Assembly: GCA_003576695.1 (NCBI GenBank)
Contig: QOZQ01000016.1
Span: forward strand, 36,001-100,000
DNA length: 64,000 nucleotides
Source: Taklimakanibacter lacteus
GTDB taxonomy: Bacteria > Pseudomonadota > Alphaproteobacteria > Rhizobiales > Aestuariivirgaceae
Reading direction: 5' to 3'
The position numbers and the translations under genes are program-made. Position 1 is the first letter of the stretch; every line of letters begins with the position of its first letter. Positions 57,882 to 64,000 of the stretch are shown here, piece after piece. The notes below the pieces were generated by a model. The model saw only the letters and a list, made by a program, of their open reading frames with translations. It was not told where the DNA came from and did not search any database.

Positions 57882-58970
57882 TCAGGGCGCGGCCATCAGC
57901 CGGTCGTCGATCGACACGGATTTGATCAGGCAATAGACCTGGTCGCCTTCGCCCAGGCCCAGCTCATCCGCCGCCTTGCGGGTTACCGCCGCGGCCAGGA
58001 CTTCACCCCCCGCGAGCGCCACCTCGACCATGACCACGGCGCCCAGCGGCTCGGAAATCGCCGAGACTTTTCCGGGCAACGCCGTCCTGATGCTCAATTC
58101 GCGCGGCTTCGACAGTGCAAGGGTCACATCGATGGCCCTGATCACGATACGGACCGGATCGGCATCCGGCGCCAGCCGACCCGGCAGGGTGATGCGCCCG
58201 GCCGGGTGGCTGACCTGGGTGAGCTGATATTTCTCGTCATAGGTCGGCTTGCCGGCGGTGAGGATCGAGACCCGGGCAAAGCGGTCATCGCCCGATCCCG
58301 TCTTCGGGCTCAGCACCTGCTGCGGCGGGCCATCGCTCTTCACCCGGCCTCCCGACATCAGGATCACACGGTCGGCGAGGCGCGCCACTTCCTCGATCGC
58401 GTGCGAGACATAGAGGATGGGCAGCTTCAGCTCGTCGCGCAGGCGCTCGATATAGGGAATGATCTCGCGCTTGCGGTCGATGTCGAGGGCGGCCAGAGGC
58501 TCGTCCATCAAGAGGATGCGGGGCGAGGCGAGAAGGGCGCGGCCGATGGCGACGCGCTGGCGCTCGCCGCCCGACAGGGTCTGGGGCCTGCGGTCGAGCA
58601 GATGGGCGATGCCGAGCAGCGATGTCACCTGGTCGAGGGAGATGCCGTCCGCCGGGCCCCTGGTGAACCAGCTTCCATAGAGAAGATTCTGCCGGACGCT
58701 GAGATGCGGGAAGAGCAGCGCGTCCTGGAACACATAGCCGATGCGGCGCCGATGCGGGGCCACGAAGATCCGGGCTTCCGTGTCGGTGAAGACGGTGCCG
58801 CTGACGGCGATACGGCCGCGGTCGGGCTTCAAGAGCCCGGCAACGAGATGCAGCACCGTCGACTTGCCGGCGCCCGATTCGCCGAAGAGGGCCGTGATGC
58901 CGTTGCCGGCCGTGAAATTGACGGCGAGCGAGAAACCCGCCCGGGCCAGCGCGATGTCGAGCTCGATCAT
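57882..58970 (-). CDS. modC: Molybdate ABC transporter ATP-binding protein
   Basis: 362 residues from ATG 58970, overlapping the modB stop (ATGA). Walker A is LFGESGAGKSTVLHLVAG, signature QTLSGGERQRVAIGRALLAS, Walker B LLMDEPLAALD. The C-terminal TOBE/molbindin domain (about 290-355) has SIRTALPGKVSAISEPLGAV. It energises molybdate (and possibly tungstate) import and may sense the oxyanion. Last gene of modABC. Confidence 0.96.
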   Translation of the reverse strand: MIELDIALARAGFSLAVNFTAGNGITALFGESGAGKSTVLHLVAGLLKPDRGRIAVSGTVFTDTEARIFVAPHRRRIGYVFQDALLFPHLSVRQNLLYGSWFTRGPADGISLDQVTSLLGIAHLLDRRPQTLSGGERQRVAIGRALLASPRILLMDEPLAALDIDRKREIIPYIERLRDELKLPILYVSHAIEEVARLADRVILMSGGRVKSDGPPQQVLSPKTGSGDDRFARVSILTAGKPTYDEKYQLTQVSHPAGRITLPGRLAPDADPVRIVIRAIDVTLALSKPRELSIRTALPGKVSAISEPLGAVVMVEVALAGGEVLAAAVTRKAADELGLGEGDQVYCLIKSVSIDDRLMAAP

Positions 58971-59665
58971 GAGAAGCTCGCCACCTGGCGATTGAGGCGG
59001 CGTGCCAGCACTTCCGAGGCGATGAGGGCGAGGAGCGAAATGACGATCGATACCGCGGTGAGACGCAGCGCATTGGCATCGCCCCCCGGTACCTGGGTGA
59101 AGGTGTAGATCGCCGAGGGAATGGTCTGCGTCTCGCCCGGAATGTTGGAGACGAAGGTGATGGTGGCGCCGAATTCGCCGAGCGCCTTGGCGAAGCTCAA
59201 TATGCTGCCCGCCAGTATGCCGGGCAGCGCCAGGGGCAGGGTCACGGTGGCGAAGACGAAAAGGGGCCTGGCTCCCAGCGTGCCGGCGGCCTGCTCGAGC
59301 CTGCGATCGAGGCCTTCGATGGTGAGCCTTATGGCGCGCACCATCAAAGGCAGGCCCATCACCGCGGCGGCGAGCGCTGCGCCGGTCCAGCGGAAGGAGA
59401 AGACGAGGCCGCAGCATTGGTCGAGAAAGGCGCCAATGGGCCCCTTGCGGCCGAAGGAGAGAAGCAGGAGATAGCCGGTGACGACCGGCGGCATCACCAG
59501 CGGCAGATGGATGAGGCCGTCAAGCAAGGTGCGGCCGGGGAAGCGGCAGCGCGCCAGGACATAGGCAAGCGCGATCCCGACCGGCAAAGAGGCGAGCGTC
59601 GCGACGCTCGCCACTCTGAGGCTCAGCAGGATGGCGGTCCAATCCTCTTCCGAAAAGCCCATCAT
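58967..59665 (-). CDS. modB: Molybdate ABC transporter permease
   Basis: 232 residues from ATG 59665 (MMGFSEEDWTAILLSLRVAS). It has about five transmembrane helices and the ABC permease EAA-like loop EQAAGTLGARPLFVFATVTL near the C-terminus. It forms the inner-membrane channel for molybdate. It lies 12 bases after the modA stop and overlaps modC, so the three form one operon. Confidence 0.95.
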   Translation of the reverse strand: MMGFSEEDWTAILLSLRVASVATLASLPVGIALAYVLARCRFPGRTLLDGLIHLPLVMPPVVTGYLLLLSFGRKGPIGAFLDQCCGLVFSFRWTGAALAAAVMGLPLMVRAIRLTIEGLDRRLEQAAGTLGARPLFVFATVTLPLALPGILAGSILSFAKALGEFGATITFVSNIPGETQTIPSAIYTFTQVPGGDANALRLTAVSIVISLLALIASEVLARRLNRQVASFS

Positions 59666-59677
59666 CGCAAAGCGGGC

Positions 59678-60445
59678 TCACTTGAGAATGGTGAAGCCCT
59701 GCGCGGTGAAGATCTCCTGCGCCTTGGGAGAGGAGAGATAGGTGACAAAGGCTTCGGCATCCGGATTCTTCGAGGATGAGATCACCGCCGCAGGATAGAC
59801 GATGGGGGGATGCGAGTCCTCGGGAAAAACGCCGGCAACCTCGACCTTGTCCTCGGCCCGGGCGTCGGTCGCATAGACGATGCCGAGCCTGGCTTCGCCG
59901 CGCGCCACGAGGGCAAGGGCGGCGCGGACATTCTCGCTTTGCGCCAGGCTCTTCTCCACCGAAGCCCAGAGCCCCAGCTTCTCGAGCGCCGCCTTGGCAT
60001 ACCTGCCGGCCGGCACCGCTTTCACATCGCCGACCGCGAGCTTGCCGCCTTGCAGCGCGCCGGCGAGATCGACCCCTTGCTTCAGCTCGAGTTCGACGCC
60101 TGAGCTCCGGGCCGCGACCAGCACCAGCGCGTTGCCGAGCAGCACTTTCTTCGTATCCGCCCGGATCAGCTTCTTCCCGTCCAGATAGTCCATCCAGTCG
60201 AGATCGGCCGAGACGAAGACATCGGCCGGGGCCGCCTGCTCGATCTGCCTGGCCAAGGCGGAGGAGGCGGCATAGGTGGCCCTGGCCTCACTGCCGGCTT
60301 CAGCCTTCCAGGCGGCGGAGACGGCATCGAGCGCGTTCTTGAGGCTGGCGGCGGCGAAGACATTCACCGGCTCCGCCGAAGCCTGGGCGGCGGCAAAACC
60401 GGCCAGGATAGCGAGGCTGAACAGGACTCTCCTTGGCGCAAGCAT
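59678..60445 (-). CDS. modA: Periplasmic molybdate-binding protein
   Basis: 255 residues from ATG 60445 ([20 protein letters not shown]). A TTG further upstream would read through the ModE box and is rejected. Signal peptide cleaves after ASA. Type II binding fold with VFAAASLKNALDAVSAAW (the oxyanion-binding Ser region), ATYAASSALARQIEQAAPAD and the domain-closing IVYATDA. It delivers molybdate to ModBC. First gene of the operon, about 22 bases from a ModE-like operator. Confidence 0.96.
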   Translation of the reverse strand: MLAPRRVLFSLAILAGFAAAQASAEPVNVFAAASLKNALDAVSAAWKAEAGSEARATYAASSALARQIEQAAPADVFVSADLDWMDYLDGKKLIRADTKKVLLGNALVLVAARSSGVELELKQGVDLAGALQGGKLAVGDVKAVPAGRYAKAALEKLGLWASVEKSLAQSENVRAALALVARGEARLGIVYATDARAEDKVEVAGVFPEDSHPPIVYPAAVISSSKNPDAEAFVTYLSSPKAQEIFTAQGFTILK

Positions 60446-60466
60446 GGTTCCCTCGTAGCCTGCCTT

Positions 60467-60490
60467 CATTATATACAAATGAATATAACG
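60467..60490. promoter_or_regulatory. ModE-type operator upstream of modABC
   Basis: On the minus strand CGTTATATTC...GTATATAATG forms inverted half-sites CGTTATAT and ATATAATG around an 8-base centre, one base short of symmetry. This matches the CGTTATATA type of ModE binding sequence. It sits 22-45 bases before the modA start codon, where it would overlap the promoter. Confidence 0.75.
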
Positions 60491-60687
60491 AAGCTCGAAG
60501 GCGCGCAAGCATCTTGTTGCCTGGCTGCCGCGACGATTTCGACGACAATCCCGTCAAGGAGATTGCGCGTGATCCATTTCAGTTGCAGAGTCTCGTTCGG
60601 CAGTTTGCTGCTGCGCTCTGTCAGCGCGGTGCTGACTGCGCATAAAGGCAATGTTTGGCTAAAGCGTGCTTGACCGAATCGTGCGTT

Positions 60688-60712
60688 GAAACCCAGATAA
60701 ACAAACAGCGTT
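60688..60712 (+). promoter_or_regulatory. Candidate EcfG (general stress) promoter of the lysine-rich protein gene
   Basis: GAAAC (60688-60692), 16 bases and CGTT (60709-60712) resemble the alphaproteobacterial EcfG consensus GGAAC-N16-17-CGTT with one mismatch. It lies 43 bases before the start codon. A weak sigma-70 alternative (TTGACC at 60670) overlaps it. Confidence 0.35.
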
Positions 60713-60754
60713 GGGACAGGTGAGCGTGCCCAGCTGATCAGAAGGAAACGTCAA

Positions 60755-61045
60755 ATGGCTAGACGTGTCGTAAAGAAGAAGAAAGCTGCGAAGAAAGCCA
60801 AGAAGGCCGCCAGGCGGCCGGCGAAGAAAGCGGCGAAGAAGCGTGTCGTCAAGAAAGCGGTGAAGGCGCGTCCGGCGAAGAAGGCCGCCAAGAAGAAGGC
60901 CGCCAAGCGGCCGGCGAAGAAAGCGGCGAGCCGGGTACGCAGGGCCGTCAAGAAGGCTGTGAGCGTCGTCACGGCGCCGATCGCGGCGGTGGCTGCGGCC
61001 GTCACGCCGGATCCCAAGCCTGAGGGTGGCGGCGAGCCGGGCTAA
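60755..61045 (+). CDS. Lysine/alanine-rich histone H1-like protein
   Basis: 96 residues from ATG 60755, with AAGGAAACG ribosome site. Residues 1-65 are nearly all Lys, Ala, Arg, Val and Pro in KKAAKK and RPAKKA units (MARRVVKKKKAAKKAKKAAR). Residues 66-80 are hydrophobic (AVSVVTAPIAAVAAA) and the tail PDPKPEGGGEPG is acidic and flexible. It resembles AlgP/H1-type nucleoid proteins that bind DNA without sequence preference. No annotated family can be assigned from sequence alone. Single-gene unit with a hairpin terminator; composition recalls the tail of CarD at 5037-5966. Confidence 0.8.
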   Translation: MARRVVKKKKAAKKAKKAARRPAKKAAKKRVVKKAVKARPAKKAAKKKAAKRPAKKAASRVRRAVKKAVSVVTAPIAAVAAAVTPDPKPEGGGEPG

Positions 61046-61063
61046 AATCAGCCAGAAATGAGC

Positions 61064-61095
61064 AACACGGCCGGACATCCGTTCCGGCCGTTGTT
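61064..61095 (+). terminator. Terminator of the lysine-rich protein gene
   Basis: ACGGCCGGA/TCCGGCCGT (61067-61091) with a 7-nt loop and a weak TTGTTGTTGG tail. Confidence 0.65.
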
Positions 61096-61098
61096 GTT

Positions 61099-61211
61099 GG
61101 CGCGTGATCAGGAAAAGTGGACTCCGGTTTTCCGTCCGATCACGCGCCATATCAATGTTTCCGATCACGTTATCACTTCAGATCGTCCCGATCTGAAGTG
61201 ATAACGTGATC
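61099..61211. repeat. Palindromic mosaic element, modules D + E
   Basis: Module D: perfect 11-bp outer arms GGCGCGTGATC (61099-61109)/GATCACGCGCC (61138-61148), inner GGAAAA/TTTTCC. Module E: perfect 23-bp arms (61163-61185 and 61189-61211) that begin GATCACGTTATCACTTC, with a TCC loop. Both modules recur, in the other order, at 32901-33010. Confidence 0.9.
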
Positions 61212-61358
61212 TACGGCCGGGCTTGACCCGGCCATCCAGCAAATCAAGCAACAATGTTGACGCTTCCCAGGATGGTCGCCTCAAGGCCTCAAGAGCGACC
61301 ATGACGGTGTGGAGAAGCGGCTGAAGCTCGCTTCAAGCCTGGACTGCTATGAGGCTGC

Positions 61359-63041
61359 TTACCGCTGCGCCTGGGCGACGCGGGTGCCCGACGGCGCCAC
61401 CTTCATCATGGCGACAATACGGGTCTTGAGCGCCTGGAAGGTCTTGAGATCCTTGCCGGCGAGCTGGCGGCCACCCGTTGCCTTCATGCGCATCGGATTG
61501 ACCGGGCGGTCGTTCATACGCACTTCGTAATGCAGATGCGGGCCGGTCGAGCGGCCGGTCGAGCCGACATAGCCGATCACCTGGCCCTGGCGGACCGAGG
61601 CGCCCTGACGAATGCCATCGGCGAGCCGGCTCATATGGGCATAGAGCGTCTCATACTTGCCGCTGTGCTGCAGCTTGACGGCAATGCCGTAAGTGCCGAA
61701 GCGGCCGGCAACCTTGATCTTGGCGTTGCCGGCGGCGCGGATCGGCGTGCCGAAGGGAGCGCCGAAATCCACGCCGGTATGCATCTTGTTGTAGCCGAGG
61801 AGGGGATGGCGGCGCATGCCGTAGCCCGAAGTCAGCTTGAAGCCGGAAACCGGCGTCTTGAGCAGCGACTTGGTGGCCGAGCGGCCATTCTCGTCGTAGT
61901 AGTCGGTCGACCCGTCGGCGGTGGTGAAGCGGTAGTAGGTCTTGGTCTTGCCGCCCAAAGTCAGCTGCGCATAGTGGAGGACCTTGCGCTTTTTGGACGA
62001 GCCGGTGAGCGGGTTTCCGTAAAAGACTTCGAACGAGTCGGACGCCTTGACCTGGCGCTGGAAGTCGACGTCATAGGCGAAGACGCGTGTCAGCTCGGCG
62101 GTGATGTAGTCGGGAACCTTGTTGTCCTTGGCCGTGGCATAGAGGCTCGAGCCGACCCGGGCCTTGGTGCGGAAGTGGTCGTAATTGGCATAGCGCGACG
62201 CGGTGCCTTCCCTCTCGCCCTCGATGCGGGCGGCGAAGTGGCCGTCTTCGTCGGCCTCGACCAGGATGTTCTCGGTCGGGCCCGGCTTGAAGGCGAGGCG
62301 CACCGGGAAGATCACATAGCGGCCATAGAAGTCCTGCTGCTGCTCGAGGGTGAGCTCGAACTCCGCGCCCTCCTTGAACTGCTTGGTCGGGAAGACCGGC
62401 TCGATCGAGGCGACGAGGGCTTGTGCTGCCTCACGGGCGACACCGCGGCTGACAATCTCATCGATAAGTGTCCGCCCCTTGGCCAGCCTGATCGTTTCGT
62501 CGACCGGTTCGGGCGGCGGCGTCTTGGAGATGGTCGTGATGTTCTCGGCATTGACCGAGGCCACGGCAAGCTCGGCGTCGAGCACCACGGTGCGGCCGTC
62601 GCCATAAGGAAGCTCGTTGGCCGTTATGCCGGGATAGCTCGCCACGCCCGGCAAGCCGCGCTGCGGAATGATGATCTCACCGCTTACGTCAGGCACATTC
62701 TCCTCGAAGACGGAACCGAAAGGCTTGAGCGCCACCGATTCGAGCAGGCCGCCGCTCACCGCATTGCTGCGCATGGTCGTCGTTTCGTGCGAATTGATCG
62801 AGGCCAGAGCGTCGTTGGAATAGCCGCTCGAGCCGACGAAGCCCAGGACCGCGGCGCCCACGACCAGCGTACCCGCGACGCCGGCAATGCAAGTGGTCAG
62901 CAGCCAGTGCGAGGCGCGTGAAGGTTCGGTTTCAAATGGATTGTCGAAATCGGTGTCGAACTGCTCGACATGGACGGGCTGGCTTGTACCACCCGCGATA
63001 ACCGGCAGATTACCGGTATTTTTCCCGCCTCGCGCGATCAA
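61359..63041 (-). CDS. M23 family metallopeptidase (LytM domain), membrane-anchored
   Basis: 560 residues from TTG 63041. TTG is the only in-frame start after the stop at 63072-63074 and has AGGGGAAG as ribosome site. Cytoplasmic 1-45, one transmembrane helix about 45-72 (LLTTCIAGVAGTLVVGAAVL), a long periplasmic middle, and a LytM domain (about 420-520). Zinc ligands are in KMHTGVDFGAPFG (His, Asp) and TGPHLHYEVRM (HxH). It cleaves peptidoglycan cross-links in growth or division. The middle region resembles the OapA/LysM-associated part of MepM-type enzymes. Confidence 0.9.
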   Translation of the reverse strand: MIARGGKNTGNLPVIAGGTSQPVHVEQFDTDFDNPFETEPSRASHWLLTTCIAGVAGTLVVGAAVLGFVGSSGYSNDALASINSHETTTMRSNAVSGGLLESVALKPFGSVFEENVPDVSGEIIIPQRGLPGVASYPGITANELPYGDGRTVVLDAELAVASVNAENITTISKTPPPEPVDETIRLAKGRTLIDEIVSRGVAREAAQALVASIEPVFPTKQFKEGAEFELTLEQQQDFYGRYVIFPVRLAFKPGPTENILVEADEDGHFAARIEGEREGTASRYANYDHFRTKARVGSSLYATAKDNKVPDYITAELTRVFAYDVDFQRQVKASDSFEVFYGNPLTGSSKKRKVLHYAQLTLGGKTKTYYRFTTADGSTDYYDENGRSATKSLLKTPVSGFKLTSGYGMRRHPLLGYNKMHTGVDFGAPFGTPIRAAGNAKIKVAGRFGTYGIAVKLQHSGKYETLYAHMSRLADGIRQGASVRQGQVIGYVGSTGRSTGPHLHYEVRMNDRPVNPMRMKATGGRQLAGKDLKTFQALKTRIVAMMKVAPSGTRVAQAQR

Positions 63042-63408
63042 ACCCGCTTCCCCTAATCGTGCCGTTCGCTAACGCCGGCTGAAGTTGACCTTCTGCACCG
63101 AACCCGCCCCGGTGCGTGAAATGTGTTCTCTTACGACTCAGTCGCGCCTTGGTCGCCTCATCGGCTCATCTCGAGGAGGCGACGGGCAGAATTTGCCTTT
63201 CACACGTACCCAAGTCAACCGCCATTAACGATGCCGTTTCGAAGACACCAATTACGCCATGGGCTTAGGCACTATTCCAGCAGAGATTGTGACAACAGAG
63301 AGTTTCCGAAGTGTTAACCAAAACCCTGGCTGCACCCCCCGATGATGGCGAAACTGGTAACAAAAAATGGCAGGAAAAGGGCGGTCGCCCTGAACGGCGC
63401 CGATGAGG
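63042..63408. other. Intergenic region between M23 peptidase and MFS genes (367 bases)
   Basis: No credible coding frame on either strand. It holds a small CACCG/CGGTG hairpin near 63097-63114 in the M23 leader and an AT-richer stretch at 63300-63370 downstream of the MFS gene. It should contain the M23 promoter; none could be fixed. Confidence 0.45.
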
Positions 63409-64000
63409 TTAAATCCGCTGCGCGGTTTTCCACCCGGCAATGCAGCCGACGAGGGTGAGCGGCAGGAAGGCGACGAAGAGCCATGAGGCGGCGCCGGCCG
63501 CCGTCTCAGGCGTGAAACCCTGCGAAAATCCGGCGGAATTGGCGATGATCCCGGCAATGGCGGCACCTACCGCGTAGCCCAGGCGCTGCATGGTCGGCAC
63601 CGCCGAGGAAGCGATGGTGCGTTCCTCGGGCGCCGCCGCGGCGACGATCATGCGGGTGACGAAGGGCCAGGCGATGCCGAAGCCACCGCCCTGCAGGATG
63701 GCGCTGGCGAGAATCAACGGCAGGGTTCCGTGCGGCACCGCATAGGCGAAACCCAGGACCCCGCCGGTGATCATGAAGGCGCCGGCCGTGATGATGAGCC
63801 GCTCGCGCTCGGGCTTGGCATTGGCCACCAGGATCGAGAGCACCGACCAGGCAATCGATTCGGAGGCAATGATATAGCCGGTGGTGATGAGCGGCACATT
63901 GTGGAGCTTGGTGAGGATGAGCGGGGCGTAGAGGCCGAAGGAGACCGTGGCGATGGAAAAGGCGGCGATCATGGTCATGCCAGTGCCGACGCCCGAGCGC
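63409..64000 (-). CDS. MFS transporter, partial (runs off right edge)
   Basis: The frame is open to the right edge, so only the C-terminal 196 residues are present; the ATG at 63978 is internal. Six hydrophobic helices follow one another: AAFSIATVSFGLYAPLIL, GYIIASESIAWSVLSILV, LIITAGAFMITGGVLGFAYA, LPLILASAILQGGGFGIAW, and so on to ASWLFVAFLPLTLVGCIAGW. The layout equals helices 7-12 of a major facilitator. Cytoplasmic loop NAKPERERL is the expected basic turn. Substrate unknown; drug or sugar export are the usual options. Confidence 0.82.
   Translation of the reverse strand, partial: RSGVGTGMTMIAAFSIATVSFGLYAPLILTKLHNVPLITTGYIIASESIAWSVLSILVANAKPERERLIITAGAFMITGGVLGFAYAVPHGTLPLILASAILQGGGFGIAWPFVTRMIVAAAAPEERTIASSAVPTMQRLGYAVGAAIAGIIANSAGFSQGFTPETAAGAASWLFVAFLPLTLVGCIAGWKTAQRI

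Larger units (their letters stand above)
61046..61358. other. Repeat-filled region between the lysine-rich gene and the M23 peptidase
   Basis: No gene. In order: a 9-bp stem terminator-like hairpin (61067-61091, TTGTTG after it), module D (61099-61148), the 49-base perfect palindrome of module E (61163-61211), and a GGCCGGG-CTTGA-CCCGGCC hairpin (61215-61233). Confidence 0.8.

Overview
This is a high-GC chromosomal segment of an alphaproteobacterium, most likely order Hyphomicrobiales (Rhizobiales). The evidence is conserved gene order: Suv3-like helicase / S4 protein / fdxA / carD; cobS-cobT / J-domain protein / bolA; aroK-aroB-corC; micro-gene / xerD / accA; secA / ppiC / argJ / mutT; and ubiG / lysC / ptsP / prfA-prmC / DUF4167 / clpB. 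I see no rRNA, tRNA, CRISPR array, prophage or transposase. The genus cannot be told from the sequence alone.

Layout. 0-1.2 kb: the edge of a HEAT-like gene, then a secreted fasciclin protein. 1.26-4.7 kb: a BsuBI/PstI-type restriction-modification pair inserted next to clpS. The insert is bracketed by two copies of the clpS 3' end and its downstream hairpin. 4.6-10.3 kb: clpS, a CarD regulator with a histone-like tail, ferredoxin FdxA, an S4 protein and a Suv3-like helicase, all on the minus strand. 10.8-20.7 kb: rpmB, an acyltransferase, then a leftward run with the late cobalamin genes cobS/cobT, a J-domain protein, bolA (plus strand), an FAD oxidoreductase, a CorC-like CBS protein lacking its membrane domain, and aroB/aroK. 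20.9-27.3 kb: a 47-residue membrane micro-protein overlapping xerD, accA, an L,D-transpeptidase, an orphan Flp pilin, a multicopper oxidase, an amidohydrolase and an acetyltransferase remnant fused to the end of secA. 27.5-34.6 kb: secA, ppiC, argJ, mutT, a hydratase and a small membrane protein. 34.6-40.4 kb: a methyltransferase, comF, grxC, a nitrilase, DUF1178, a glyoxalase-like protein, an orphan ABC binding protein and ubiG. 40.6-54.7 kb: lysC, ptsP, a RodZ-like protein, a cupin, prfA-prmC, DUF4167, a methyltransferase, clpB, a patatin and bdhA. 55-60.5 kb: the molybdate locus (modE, a TPR-sulfotransferase, an outer-membrane protein, modCBA). 60.7-64 kb: a lysine-rich H1-like protein, an M23 endopeptidase and the edge of an MFS transporter.

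Most genes are housekeeping. They serve aromatic and arginine/lysine biosynthesis, fatty-acid initiation, protein export, translation termination, the ClpS and ClpB chaperone systems, envelope maintenance, and molybdate uptake with a clear ModE-like box in front of modA.

The unusual content lies between and at the edges of genes. A mosaic family of palindromic intergenic elements (called modules A-E here) recurs across the window. It supplies stop codons (fdxA, the S4 gene), a start codon (mutT), and forms a four-copy tandem array in front of modE. A separate palindrome reads in frame at the N-terminus of prmC. The strongest evolutionary signal is the restriction-modification insertion with its duplicated, mostly synonymously diverged clpS 3' end.
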